From assembly GCF_900155535.1 (NCBI RefSeq), contig NZ_LT706965.1, positions 20,227-84,226 on the forward strand: a stretch of 64,000 nucleotides of DNA, given 5' to 3'. The notes beneath the pieces are model-generated. The model was not told where the DNA came from. It saw only the letters and a program-made list of their open reading frames with translations, and did no database searches. This stretch comes from Corynebacterium urinipleomorphum (GTDB taxonomy: Bacteria; Actinomycetota; Actinomycetes; Mycobacteriales; Mycobacteriaceae). The position numbers and the translations under genes were made by a program. Below are positions 53,551 through 62,167 of this stretch, in pieces (position 1 is the first letter of the stretch; each line of letters begins with the position of its first letter).

Positions 53551-54650
53551 CGATCACACTGACCGCCGCTGACGACGTGCAGAGCACCCCTCAATTGCGG
53601 ATCGCTTTTGTCGCGCCCGCGCGCTACCCCATCCGCGAGCCGTACGCCGGCGGCCTGGAGGCGTTCTGCCACACAATGGTCAAAGCCCTGCGCGAGGAGG
53701 GCCACGAGGTGGACTTCTACGCGGCCAGGGGCTCGGACGGCAACGTGAAGGGCTTCGAGCTACCCGGGGTGGACTGGGGGTCCAGCCCCGAGCACGCCAC
53801 CGACACCGGGTACCCGGCCGGGGAGAAAGAGCGCGAGGAACAGGCGTTTCTGCGTCTGCGCGAGCACCTGGTGGAGCAGCAGTACGACGTGGTGCACAAC
53901 AACAGCCTCAGTCCGGCGATGTTCCCCTCGGCGGCGTCGCCCGAGCCGTTGCCGATGCTGACCACCCTGCACACCCCGCAGTTGCCCGAAATCCAGGAGG
54001 TCGTGGACGCCGCTGGTCACCTGGCGGGGCGGTTCGTGGCGGTGAGCACCACGACCGCGCGCAGCTGGGACATGTCCTCCCCAGTCGAGGTCATCCCCAA
54101 TGGTGTCAACGTGCGCCTCTGGGCAGCGGGGCCAGGTGGCGACGGCGCCGTCTGGTTTGGTCGGATTGTCCCGGAGAAAGGGCTGCACCTGGCCATGGAT
54201 GCCTGCCGGCTGCTCGGCCTGCCGCTGACCATCGCAGGCAGGAAAGGCGACCACGCTTATTTCCAGGAGGAGATCGCGCCACGGCTGGACGGCCAGCTCG
54301 TTCGCTGGGTGGGCGAGCTGTCCCATGCGGAGCTCCGCCGTCTCGTCGGCCGTCACGCTGTCTGCGTGGTCACTCCTCGGTGGGAAGAGCCGTTCGGCTT
54401 GGTGGCCTTCGAAGCGATGTCCTGCGGCACTCCCGTCGCGGCTTTCGACCGCGGCGGCATGGGCGAGCTGCTCGCGGATGCCCCCGCTGTCCTCGTCGAA
54501 CCCGACGACGTCGTGGCGCTCGCCGGTGCAATTCACCGCGCGCTCCACACGGACCGCGCCGCTGCCCGCGCTTGGGTGGTGGAAAACCACAGTCTCACCC
54601 AGACCGCGAGGCGCTACGTTGATCTCTACCGGGAGGTGGTCGTGCGGTGA
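53547..54650 (+). CDS. Glycosyltransferase, GT4 family
   Basis: A 367-residue GT4 enzyme with a clear GT-B profile: ARYPIREPYAGGLEAFCHTMVKALREEGHEVDFY, VVHNNSLSPAMFP, EVIPNGVNVRLW, VWFGRIVPEKGLHLAMDACRLL, and EEPFGLVAFEAMSCGTPVAAFDRGGMGELL (EX7E-type). It likely transfers a sugar from a nucleotide-sugar donor to a lipid- or glycan-linked acceptor. It overlaps both neighbours by ATGA and GTGA. Confidence 0.88.
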   Translation: MTITLTAADDVQSTPQLRIAFVAPARYPIREPYAGGLEAFCHTMVKALREEGHEVDFYAARGSDGNVKGFELPGVDWGSSPEHATDTGYPAGEKEREEQAFLRLREHLVEQQYDVVHNNSLSPAMFPSAASPEPLPMLTTLHTPQLPEIQEVVDAAGHLAGRFVAVSTTTARSWDMSSPVEVIPNGVNVRLWAAGPGGDGAVWFGRIVPEKGLHLAMDACRLLGLPLTIAGRKGDHAYFQEEIAPRLDGQLVRWVGELSHAELRRLVGRHAVCVVTPRWEEPFGLVAFEAMSCGTPVAAFDRGGMGELLADAPAVLVEPDDVVALAGAIHRALHTDRAAARAWVVENHSLTQTARRYVDLYREVVVR

Positions 54651-56461
54651 GCACGGGAACGAACGTGATCGGTATCTACTCGCACCATCACGGCAGCGGG
54701 CACATTCAGCGCTGCCGGAAAATCCAGCACGAACTGCGCCAGATGGGATGGGACGCGGTCATCTTGTCCACCGCGCCGGGCGCTGACGTCGTCATCGCGG
54801 ATGATGCTGGACACGGCCATTCCGGCCGTGCCATGACCGCCGGCGGAACACTCCACTACGCCCCGTACGGTAACCGCGGGTTGCGGGATCGTTTCGCCGC
54901 CGTCGCATCCTGGGTGGCGGAGAATGACCCGGTGGCATTCTATGTGGACGTCTCCGCGGAGATGTGCATGTTCCTGCGCCTCATGGGTGTTCCGGTGATC
55001 ACGCTCGCGATGCCGGGGCTGCGCGATGACATGCCCCACCAGCTCGCCTACCGGCAGTCCGATGCCATCATCGCGGCGTGGCCGTCGTGGGTGCCGGTCC
55101 CGGAGCACATGCGCATGCACTCGGACCGGCTCCACCCGGTCGGCGGGATCACCAGGCTCCAGCGGCCCGATCCGGCGCAGGAACCCGAGCGTGACCCGCA
55201 CCACGTCGTGGTCATGGCCGGCCAGGGCGGGTCGACGTGGGAGCCGGGGGATTGGGACGCCGTGGCGGCGGCCTGCCCCGACTACCACTTCACGTTCCTG
55301 ACCGGGGAGAACCGTGTGGACGACCCGACGGAGCTGATCGCCTCTGCGGGCGTCGTGGTGGCCGCGGGCGGCCAGAACTCGATTGCGGACATCGCTCACC
55401 TGGGCGCCCCAGCGGTGATCCTCCCGCAGCCGCGGCCGTTCATCGAGCAGAAGACGTCCGCCCAGCTGCTCGCCCGCGAAGGTCTCGCCGTCGTGCCCGC
55501 GCGCTTCCCGGCGCCGGAAGAATGGCCGGAGGTGCTCGCCGCCGCCCGCGCATTGGATACGGACTGGTCGCGGTGGGAGACCGAGGGGTCCGCGCGCAGG
55601 GCTGCCGAGGTCATCGCGGCGGTCGCGGACGACCCCTCGGACGCAAAGGCAGCCCTAGTGACGCTCGCCAATGCTGACCGCGTCAGCCACCTGAGCCACC
55701 AGGTCAATCTCGCGCCCGAGGGCACCGACCACATCACAGTCGCCCTCGCCGACCGTGACGTCCTGGTGAAAGCAGTGCCGAAGAGCCACGTGGTGTCCGT
55801 CGACGGCGAGGAGGACGGTGCCAGCACTAATGCCGGCAGCAGCCACCCGAACCTCGCCCGGGCACGCAACCGCGGGGCAGCCGAGGCGATCGCGCGCGGA
55901 AACGATGTCATCGTCTTCCTGGACGCCGACTGCGTTGCCGGCGGCGATCTGGTCCCGCTGTACATGAAGGCGCTCGCGCAGCACCCGAATGCGGTGGTCG
56001 CCGGGCCGGTGACGTACATGGGGGAGGGGGAGCTGCGCACGGTGCGTCCCGACCCCCATCCAGCGCGCCCGAATCCCCTGGCGGGAGAGGTCGAACGCGC
56101 GGAGGATTACAACCTCTTCTGGTCTTTGTCGTTCGCGTGCGCGGCCGCGACGTGGCAGACGATCGTCGATAGCTTCGGCGGTTTCGACGAAGCCTTCACG
56201 GGGTACGGCGGGGAAGACACGGACTTCGCCTGGAACCTGCGCGAACACGGCATCGACCTGTTGTGGGTCGGCGGCGCGCACGCCTACCACCAGTGGCACC
56301 CCGTCTCCTCGCCGCCGTGGGAGCACCTCGACGACATCCTGCGCAACGCCGCCGCCTTCCACGGCAAATGGGGCACGTGGCCCATGGAGGGGTGGCTGCG
56401 CGCCTTCGAGGAGGCAGGAGCAATCGCGCTTAGCGACGGCTCCTTTAAGCGCACCCCCTAA
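54647..56461 (+). CDS. Two-domain glycosyltransferase (GT28-like plus GT2)
   Basis: A 604-residue fusion. The first 330 residues resemble MurG/GT28-like transferases: GIYSHHHGSGHIQRCRKIQHELRQ, MAGQGGSTWEPGD, VVAAGGQNSIADIAHLGAPAVILPQ. From about 360 there is a GT2 domain: LARARNRGAAEAIARGNDVIVFLDADCVAGGDL (DxD) and GGFDEAFTGYGGEDTDFAWNLREHG with the same acceptor motif as the first GT2 of the locus. It starts at GTG 54647 in a GTGA overlap. The two transferase activities may add two sugars in sequence. Confidence 0.82.
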   Translation: MSTGTNVIGIYSHHHGSGHIQRCRKIQHELRQMGWDAVILSTAPGADVVIADDAGHGHSGRAMTAGGTLHYAPYGNRGLRDRFAAVASWVAENDPVAFYVDVSAEMCMFLRLMGVPVITLAMPGLRDDMPHQLAYRQSDAIIAAWPSWVPVPEHMRMHSDRLHPVGGITRLQRPDPAQEPERDPHHVVVMAGQGGSTWEPGDWDAVAAACPDYHFTFLTGENRVDDPTELIASAGVVVAAGGQNSIADIAHLGAPAVILPQPRPFIEQKTSAQLLAREGLAVVPARFPAPEEWPEVLAAARALDTDWSRWETEGSARRAAEVIAAVADDPSDAKAALVTLANADRVSHLSHQVNLAPEGTDHITVALADRDVLVKAVPKSHVVSVDGEEDGASTNAGSSHPNLARARNRGAAEAIARGNDVIVFLDADCVAGGDLVPLYMKALAQHPNAVVAGPVTYMGEGELRTVRPDPHPARPNPLAGEVERAEDYNLFWSLSFACAAATWQTIVDSFGGFDEAFTGYGGEDTDFAWNLREHGIDLLWVGGAHAYHQWHPVSSPPWEHLDDILRNAAAFHGKWGTWPMEGWLRAFEEAGAIALSDGSFKRTP

Positions 56462-56465
56462 GCCC

Positions 56466-57731
56466 TCAAGCGAACATCTTCTCGCCGACGAAGCCGGTCT
56501 CGCCCACGCCGGGCGGGATGAGATACGTGCCCGTATTCGTCGTCTTCAGGTATTCGAGGAACATATCGTCGCGCGACAACGACTGATGCACGGTGGCGAA
56601 CCGGTCGACGGTGCGCGTGTGGGCGATGAAGAACAAACCCGCGTCCAGCCGCCCCTGGTCATTGGAACCGTCGACGAAATTGAACGAGCGGCGCAGCATA
56701 CGGATGCCGCCGTTCTGGTCGGGGTGGACGTTGAAGAGGTGCGAGGTGTGGTCGATGACGGGCCGGCCGCGCTCATCCGTGGCGGTGAAATCTGGCTCGT
56801 CGAATTCGTCGGTGCCGGTCAGCGGTGCACCCTCGACCTTGTCGCGGCCGGTGACGCGTTCCTGCTCCTGGAGCTGCAGGGTGTCCCAGACCTCGATGTT
56901 CATGGCGATGCGCCGGACCGTCATATACGACCCGCCCGCCGCCCACGGCTGCGAGGAATCCGCCGGGATCCACACGTGCTCGTCGAGTGCATCGGTGTCT
57001 TCAGCGCGGATATTCGCCGTGCCGTCCTTCTGGCCGAAGAGGTTGCGCGGGGTGGTCGCTTCGCGGGTGGTCACGGCTGCTTTGCCAAAGCCGATCTGGG
57101 ACCAGCGCAGCACCGCATCCGGCACCGCCAGCCGCGTCAGGTTGCGGATGGCGTGGGTGGCCACCTGCGGGTCGTTGGCGCATGCCTGGATGCATAGGTC
57201 GCCGTCGGACCGCTCGCGGTTGAGGAAGTCGTTGGTCATCGGGGGCATGTCCGTGAACTCGTCCGGCAGCTTGCCCGCAAGACCGAACTGGTCGCGGAAC
57301 AGGCTGCGCCCGAACCCGAACGTGAGGGTCAGCGCGGACGGGCCGAGGTCGAACGCCTCCCCGGAATCATCCTGCGGGAAGTTCTCGCCGCCGCCGAACG
57401 CGCCCTTGGAGCTCACTTCACCGCCGAGAGTGAGTCGGCGTGCCGCCTCGGTCCAGCGGGTGAGCAGGTCGATCAGGTCGTCCCGGTCCGCCTTTTCGTC
57501 CATGTCGAAGGCCGCGAAGTGCAGGTTGTTCTGCATCGGACTGATGATCCCGGCCTGGTGGTCGCCCGCGAAGTCGATGATCATCTCCTCGTGGGCGGCA
57601 CCGTCGATGTCGCCGCCAGAACTGCCGGAGCCGCCGGCGGAAGAGCCGTCCTTGGAGCAGGCGGCGGCAGCCGCACCGGCGGCGCCGACACCGCCGAGGG
57701 CCAGGAATTTGCGTCGGTTGAGCTTGCCCAT
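56466..57731 (-). CDS. efeB: Deferrochelatase/peroxidase EfeB (DyP type)
   Basis: A 421-residue secreted DyP peroxidase. The Tat signal carries RRKFLAL (Arg6-Arg7) and is followed by an Ala-rich region ending AAAACSK, so it might also be lipidated. Core motifs are FGQKDGTANIR (the distal Asp region) and TSHLFNVHPDQ with the proximal His region, then MLRRSFNF. EfeB strips iron from heme or oxidises Fe(II) for the EfeU pore. It directly follows efeO, one base apart from its stop. Confidence 0.93.
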   Translation of the reverse strand: MGKLNRRKFLALGGVGAAGAAAAACSKDGSSAGGSGSSGGDIDGAAHEEMIIDFAGDHQAGIISPMQNNLHFAAFDMDEKADRDDLIDLLTRWTEAARRLTLGGEVSSKGAFGGGENFPQDDSGEAFDLGPSALTLTFGFGRSLFRDQFGLAGKLPDEFTDMPPMTNDFLNRERSDGDLCIQACANDPQVATHAIRNLTRLAVPDAVLRWSQIGFGKAAVTTREATTPRNLFGQKDGTANIRAEDTDALDEHVWIPADSSQPWAAGGSYMTVRRIAMNIEVWDTLQLQEQERVTGRDKVEGAPLTGTDEFDEPDFTATDERGRPVIDHTSHLFNVHPDQNGGIRMLRRSFNFVDGSNDQGRLDAGLFFIAHTRTVDRFATVHQSLSRDDMFLEYLKTTNTGTYLIPPGVGETGFVGEKMFA

Positions 57732-58994
57732 TTAGGACTCCACCTCCGTGTCCACGTTGAGCCCGAGGACGGTGCCCGTCAGGTTCGACAACGGTTCGCG
57801 CAGTGCATCGAGCGAACGCGTCAGCTCCGCCTGCTCGCCGGAATCGACCTGGTCGTAGTCGACGAAACCGGATTCGAGGCTGCCGTACTGGTCGAGCAGT
57901 TCCTGGATGTCGTTGAATCGGTTCTCGATTTCGTCGACAAGCTTCTGGCCTTCCTCCCCGCGCTCGGTGGCGATGCCTTTGACCATGTCGAAAGCGACGC
58001 GCGAACCCTGGATATTGGCCTGGAAGTCATACAGGTCCTTGTGCGACCACCAGTTCTCCTCGCCGGTGACCTTGGTGGTGGCCACCTCCTCGAGCAGCTC
58101 CATCGCGCCGTTGGAGACGAAGTCGACGGTGATGTCCTGGTCCTCGATGAAATTCGGGGCGTTGACGGTGGTGTTCAGCTGCTCGACGTCGGCGATGAGC
58201 GTGTCCGCGATCTCGCGGCGGTGCTCCGGTGTCGACGGTTCCCAGCCTTCGCGGGCGGGCGCGCCGTCGGCGTTCTTCGCGTCCTCCGCCGGCGGCCACA
58301 GGTCCTTTTCCATGCGGTGGAAGCCGAGCCACTCGGTGAACGTCGGGTCGTCCTTTTCCAGTTCGTCGGCCTCGGCGATGTAGTCCACTTCGCGGTAGTC
58401 GATGCGCGCGTCGAGCACTCCGAGCGCCTCCGCGACAGGCTCGATGCGCTCGTAGTGCACGCGGGTGGTGGGGTAGAGTTCTTTCGCTTTCTCGTCGTCG
58501 CCGGCTGCGTATGCTTCCGCGAATTCCTCGACCTTGGGCAGCAGCTCCGCGACTTCATTCTGGACAAAGGCGACGTAGTTGTCGCGTGCCTCGTTGAAGC
58601 GCTTCTCGTCGGACTCGGAGTACTGGATCGGCTCGCCCGTCACCGTGAATTCGCTCTGGCCGACGTTCGCTCCGCGCAGACCCGGCTTGCACGCCGTGTA
58701 GTAGCTGCCGGGCTCGAGCTGCACGGTGAGGTCCGCGGTGGAACCCGGTGCGATGTTCTCGCGCTCGGCGATCACGCGCAGCCCGTCGTCGGCGAGCACA
58801 TAGAATTCGGTGACGCGTTCACCGGCGTTCGTGATGGAGAATGTGCTGGTTCCGGACTCCACGGAATCCGTGGCCACCTTGCAGGAATCCTCGTTCGCCT
58901 GGACGTCGAGGGCGTCGCCAGAGCTATTTTCCACGCACCCGGCCAGCGGGAGAGTGAGTGCGACAGCGGCGAGTAGGGCAGGGGAGCGCTTCAT
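57732..58994 (-). CDS. efeO: Iron uptake lipoprotein EfeO
   Basis: A 420-residue lipoprotein with signal MKRSPALLAAVALTLPLAGC (Cys20). An N-terminal cupredoxin-like domain (about 30-125) is followed by the imelysin-like M75 domain with the HxxE metal motif (FHRMEKDLWP). It binds ferrous/ferric iron outside the membrane for the permease EfeU. Four-base overlap with efeU (58991-58994) and abutting efeB make a clean operon. Confidence 0.93.
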   Translation of the reverse strand: MKRSPALLAAVALTLPLAGCVENSSGDALDVQANEDSCKVATDSVESGTSTFSITNAGERVTEFYVLADDGLRVIAERENIAPGSTADLTVQLEPGSYYTACKPGLRGANVGQSEFTVTGEPIQYSESDEKRFNEARDNYVAFVQNEVAELLPKVEEFAEAYAAGDDEKAKELYPTTRVHYERIEPVAEALGVLDARIDYREVDYIAEADELEKDDPTFTEWLGFHRMEKDLWPPAEDAKNADGAPAREGWEPSTPEHRREIADTLIADVEQLNTTVNAPNFIEDQDITVDFVSNGAMELLEEVATTKVTGEENWWSHKDLYDFQANIQGSRVAFDMVKGIATERGEEGQKLVDEIENRFNDIQELLDQYGSLESGFVDYDQVDSGEQAELTRSLDALREPLSNLTGTVLGLNVDTEVES

Positions 58995-59971
58995 AGTGAG
59001 ACCTTTCGTGCGTTTTCTTGGTGTGCGGAGACAGCGTCCGTTGCGCTTTCACGCTTATCGACGCGCCCCCGTTTCGCCGCCCTCACGTGCTTGATGAAGA
59101 CGGGGACGATGACGGCGATGTAGATGGCCCAGGCGATGACCTGCAGCCAGGACATTTGAGGCATGAATCCGGTGAACGCCTGGAGCAGCGTGGCGGTGAT
59201 GCCGGCCGGATCGACGACGTCCTCGAGGTTGAACGCCCACCCGAACGGGAAGGACGCCATCCAGAACGGGTAGGAATCGAATCCAGTGAGCACTTCGCCG
59301 GTGCGCGGGTGCGTCGGGGCAATGGGGGCGCCGGAGAACGGGCCGGGGAGGAACTGCGCCTCTTGGAGGTCGTGGACGGCGTAGGCGAGAATGCCCGCCG
59401 CGACGACAATGAGCAGCGCACTGGACCAGGTGAAGAAGGTGCCCAGGTCGAGCTTCAGTGCGCCGCGGTAGATCAGCCAGCCCATGACGACGGCGATGCC
59501 GATGCCGAGGAAAGCGCCCCCGACCGCGCTCGGGGTGGTGGTCCACCCCCAAAGCAGCAGCGTCAGTTCGATGCCTTCCCTGGCGACGGCCACGAACGCG
59601 AGCCAGAACAGTGCTTGCGTTCCTTTGGCGAGCGCTGCCCCGGTCTTGTCGTCGAGCATGGTTCGGAGCTTGCCGTTCTCGTTGCTCAAAGAGACGATCA
59701 TGCCGGTGATCATGGCCACGGCGATGAGCGACATGATGCCGCCGATGGCTTCCTGCGCCCGGAACGACAGGCCGTAACGCCCGAAGGTGAACAGGGCGCC
59801 GAGCGCGGTGCAGATCACGGCGGCGGAGACGACCCCGACCCACACGGTGCGGCCCGCTTTTGCGGCCCCGCCGTCGTTTCCGCGACGTGCGATGGCGGCG
59901 AACAGCATACCGACAATGAGTGATGCTTCCAGGCCTTCGCGCAGGCCGACCAGGAATGCTGCGATGAACAT
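58991..59971 (-). CDS. efeU: Iron permease EfeU (FTR1 family)
   Basis: A 326-residue membrane protein with about seven helices. Two REGxE iron-binding motifs are visible: LREGLEASLI near the start and AREGIELTLL near residue 150. It takes up iron oxidised by EfeB/EfeO. The ATG at 59971 (MFIAAFLVGLREG) is the family start; upstream extension to 60037 enters the regulatory region. Confidence 0.94.
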   Translation of the reverse strand: MFIAAFLVGLREGLEASLIVGMLFAAIARRGNDGGAAKAGRTVWVGVVSAAVICTALGALFTFGRYGLSFRAQEAIGGIMSLIAVAMITGMIVSLSNENGKLRTMLDDKTGAALAKGTQALFWLAFVAVAREGIELTLLLWGWTTTPSAVGGAFLGIGIAVVMGWLIYRGALKLDLGTFFTWSSALLIVVAAGILAYAVHDLQEAQFLPGPFSGAPIAPTHPRTGEVLTGFDSYPFWMASFPFGWAFNLEDVVDPAGITATLLQAFTGFMPQMSWLQVIAWAIYIAVIVPVFIKHVRAAKRGRVDKRESATDAVSAHQENARKVSL

Positions 59972-60027
59972 GGCTGGAACTTTCTTGTGCGTGACACGGC
60001 TTGTCCGAGTGCGGTGACCAGCGAAAC

Positions 60028-60066
60028 TTAGGGTCACCTTGACTAGCCAAGGTTAACCTTACCTAA
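60028..60066 (-). promoter_or_regulatory. Two adjacent DtxR-like iron boxes upstream of efeU
   Basis: On the minus strand TTAGGTAAGGTTAACCTTG (60048-60066) matches 14 of 19 positions of the DtxR consensus TTAGGTTAGCCTAACCTAA. A weaker second box TTAGGGTCACCTTGACTAG (60028-60046, plus strand) matches about 12 of 19. They lie about 60-95 bases upstream of the efeU start, where iron-loaded DtxR would repress the operon. Confidence 0.75.
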
Positions 60067-60086
60067 CGCTCATTGCGGATGAAAAA

Positions 60087-60116
60087 CGCCCTCCCCGCTT
60101 CAGTGCGGGAAGGGCG
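60087..60116 (-). terminator. Terminator of the enoyl-CoA hydratase gene
   Basis: Stem CGCCCTCCCCGC / GCGGGAAGGGCG with one bulge and a 6-base loop, followed in the minus direction by TTTTT. It separates the hydratase transcript from the divergent efe promoter. Confidence 0.8.
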
Positions 60117-60162
60117 GAAAAGCGAGGTGGGCGTGCCGATGAAACTCCGGAAAGAACCCCGG

Positions 60163-60945
60163 TCAGAACTTCGGGGCGCGGCGCTCCAAGAAGGCGGCGA
60201 CGCCCTCGGCGTGGCCGGGGCTTTGGAGCAGTTCGGTTTGGAACCTCGCCTCGTTGATCAGGCTGCCCGGCAACTGGGGCAACGCGACCCGGTTCACAGC
60301 GCGCTTGGTCTGGGCGATGGCGCCCCGCGGTGAGGTGGAGAAGCTCTCAGCCCACTGCTTCGCGCGGTCGAGGGCGACACCGTCGTCGGTGACATCGGCG
60401 AACAAGCCGAAATTCACGGCGTCGGCAGCCGGAATGCGCTCCTGCAAGAGGACCAGCTGCATCGTGCGGTGGCGGCCGATTGAAGCGGCGAGGGTGGCCA
60501 CCGCGCCGCCGTCCGGCATGAGTCCAATGCGCCCGAAGGGGAGGGTGATGAAGGACGATTCAGCCGCGACGATGAGGTCGCACGCGCAGGCCAGCGATGC
60601 ACCAACCCCGGCGACGGCACCCTCAGCGGCGGCGATCACCGGCACATCTGCGCGGGTGATCGAGCCGATCATGTGCTCGATGCCGCCCAGTGAGTGCGCG
60701 GCGGCTTCCGTGGAGCTCTCGGCGGTGAACGCCTCGATGTCCATGCCGGAGCAGAAAGACTTCTCGTCGCCGGTGACGATGATGCAGCGCACCGCCGGAT
60801 CGGCGTTCGCCGCCTGAACGGCATCGCCGATCGCCCAATAAGAGTCCGGCTCCAGCGCGTTGCGCTTGGCGGGGTTGGAGATGCGGACGAGGGCGAGGGT
60901 GCCGTCGATAAGCGAGGTGATGTTCCCCTTGAGCTCGCGCGACAT
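60163..60945 (-). CDS. Enoyl-CoA hydratase/isomerase family protein
   Basis: A 260-residue crotonase-fold enzyme: IIVTGDEKSFCSGMDIEAF (oxyanion-hole), AAEGAVAGVGASLACACDLIVAAESSFITLPFGRIGLMPDGG. The two expected Glu residues are not both visible (GLMPDGG has Asp at the second position), so the substrate may differ from simple crotonyl-CoA. It is 12 bases from the nitronate monooxygenase gene and likely in its operon. Confidence 0.82.
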   Translation of the reverse strand: MSRELKGNITSLIDGTLALVRISNPAKRNALEPDSYWAIGDAVQAANADPAVRCIIVTGDEKSFCSGMDIEAFTAESSTEAAAHSLGGIEHMIGSITRADVPVIAAAEGAVAGVGASLACACDLIVAAESSFITLPFGRIGLMPDGGAVATLAASIGRHRTMQLVLLQERIPAADAVNFGLFADVTDDGVALDRAKQWAESFSTSPRGAIAQTKRAVNRVALPQLPGSLINEARFQTELLQSPGHAEGVAAFLERRAPKF

Positions 60946-60957
60946 TGCGGAGGGCCT

Positions 60958-61938
60958 TTACTTGACGAAGCCCGCGAGGCGGCCCGTGATGATGTCCGCC
61001 GCTTCATTCGCGATGCGGGTGACCACCTCGTCGCAGGTCGGGATGTCGTTGATGATGCCCTGGACGATGCCGCAGGACCAGATGCCCGCGTCGATGTCGC
61101 CGTTCTCGTAGACCGTGCGCCCGCGCTGGCCGGACACCAGGTCGCGGACCTCCGGGAACTCGGCACCAGCGTTGAGCTTCTCCACTACCTCGCGGCTGAC
61201 CTCGTTGGACGCCACGCGGGCGGTGTTGCCCAGGGTGCGGAAGATGAGCTCGGTGTCCAGCTCGGAGCGGGAAACGATGGCTTCCTTCACGTTGCGGTGC
61301 ACCGGGGCCTCCTCGGTGCACAGGAAGCGGGTGCCCATGTTGATGCCCTCGGCACCGAGTGCGAGCGCTGCCGCCATGCCGCGGCCGTCGGCGATACCGC
61401 CGGATGCCACGATCGGGATGTCCAGCTTGTCGGCTGCGGCCGGCAGGAGAACCAGGCCCGGGATGTCGTCTTCGCCCGGGTGGCCTGCGCACTCGAAGCC
61501 GTCGACGCTGACGATGTCCACGCCCTTCTGCTGGGCACTCAATGCGTGGCGGACGGAGGTGCACTTGTGGATCACGGTGACACCCGCCTGCTTCAACATC
61601 GGCACCAGCTGCGCCGGGTTCGCGCCGGCGGTCTCCACGATCTTCACGCCCTTCTCCACTGCGACGCGGAGGTACTCCTCGTACGGCGGCGGGGTGATCG
61701 TCGGCAGGATGGTCAGGTTCACGCCGAACGGCTTGTCGGTCATCTCCCGCATGCGGTCGATTTCTTTGCCCAGGTCCTCCGGCGTCGGCTGCGTCAGAGA
61801 GGTGAGGATACCCAGGCCGCCAGCATTCGAGACAGCGGAAGCGAGGTCGGCGGTACCGACCCACTGCATTCCGCCCTGGATGATCGGGTGCTCGATGCCG
61901 AGCATTTCGTTGACACGGGTCTGGATCGTGGCTGCCAT
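60958..61938 (-). CDS. Nitronate monooxygenase (NPD family)
   Basis: A 326-residue FMN barrel enzyme: LGIEHPIIQGGMQWVGTADLASAVSNAGGLGIL at the N-terminus, VIHKCTSVRHALSAQ, and GGIADGRGMAAALALGAEGINMGTRFLCTEE with the FMN-phosphate loop. It oxidises alkyl nitronates; some family members are actually dehydrogenases of the fabK type. AGGAGAGCC precedes the ATG at 61938. Confidence 0.85.
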   Translation of the reverse strand: MAATIQTRVNEMLGIEHPIIQGGMQWVGTADLASAVSNAGGLGILTSLTQPTPEDLGKEIDRMREMTDKPFGVNLTILPTITPPPYEEYLRVAVEKGVKIVETAGANPAQLVPMLKQAGVTVIHKCTSVRHALSAQQKGVDIVSVDGFECAGHPGEDDIPGLVLLPAAADKLDIPIVASGGIADGRGMAAALALGAEGINMGTRFLCTEEAPVHRNVKEAIVSRSELDTELIFRTLGNTARVASNEVSREVVEKLNAGAEFPEVRDLVSGQRGRTVYENGDIDAGIWSCGIVQGIINDIPTCDEVVTRIANEAADIITGRLAGFVK

Positions 61939-62167
61939 CGTCGGCTCTCCTTCATGATCGGGGTATTGGGTACGAGCTATCTAATGAGACATACATTACA
62001 CATCGGGTGCTAATGAGGTGTAGGTAACGCGGAATCGTTTCTGCTTCGAATGTGGAAGGCTCGCGGCTGGTGTTGGGGCCTGTGAAAGGGGCATCGCGCT
62101 GGAGGATTCACTCGAAAGTCATTCTGGATTCATTTGTTTTTCAGGCTATTCCCATAGTTTTCATGGC

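Noticed and set aside
57519..58976. A 485-residue plus-strand frame opposite efeO
   Set aside because: efeO has a lipobox, cupredoxin and M75 motifs; the reverse frame has only a valine-rich composition.
60694..62013. A 439-residue plus-strand frame across the hydratase and nitronate monooxygenase genes
   Set aside because: It is antisense to two clear enzyme genes with full motifs.
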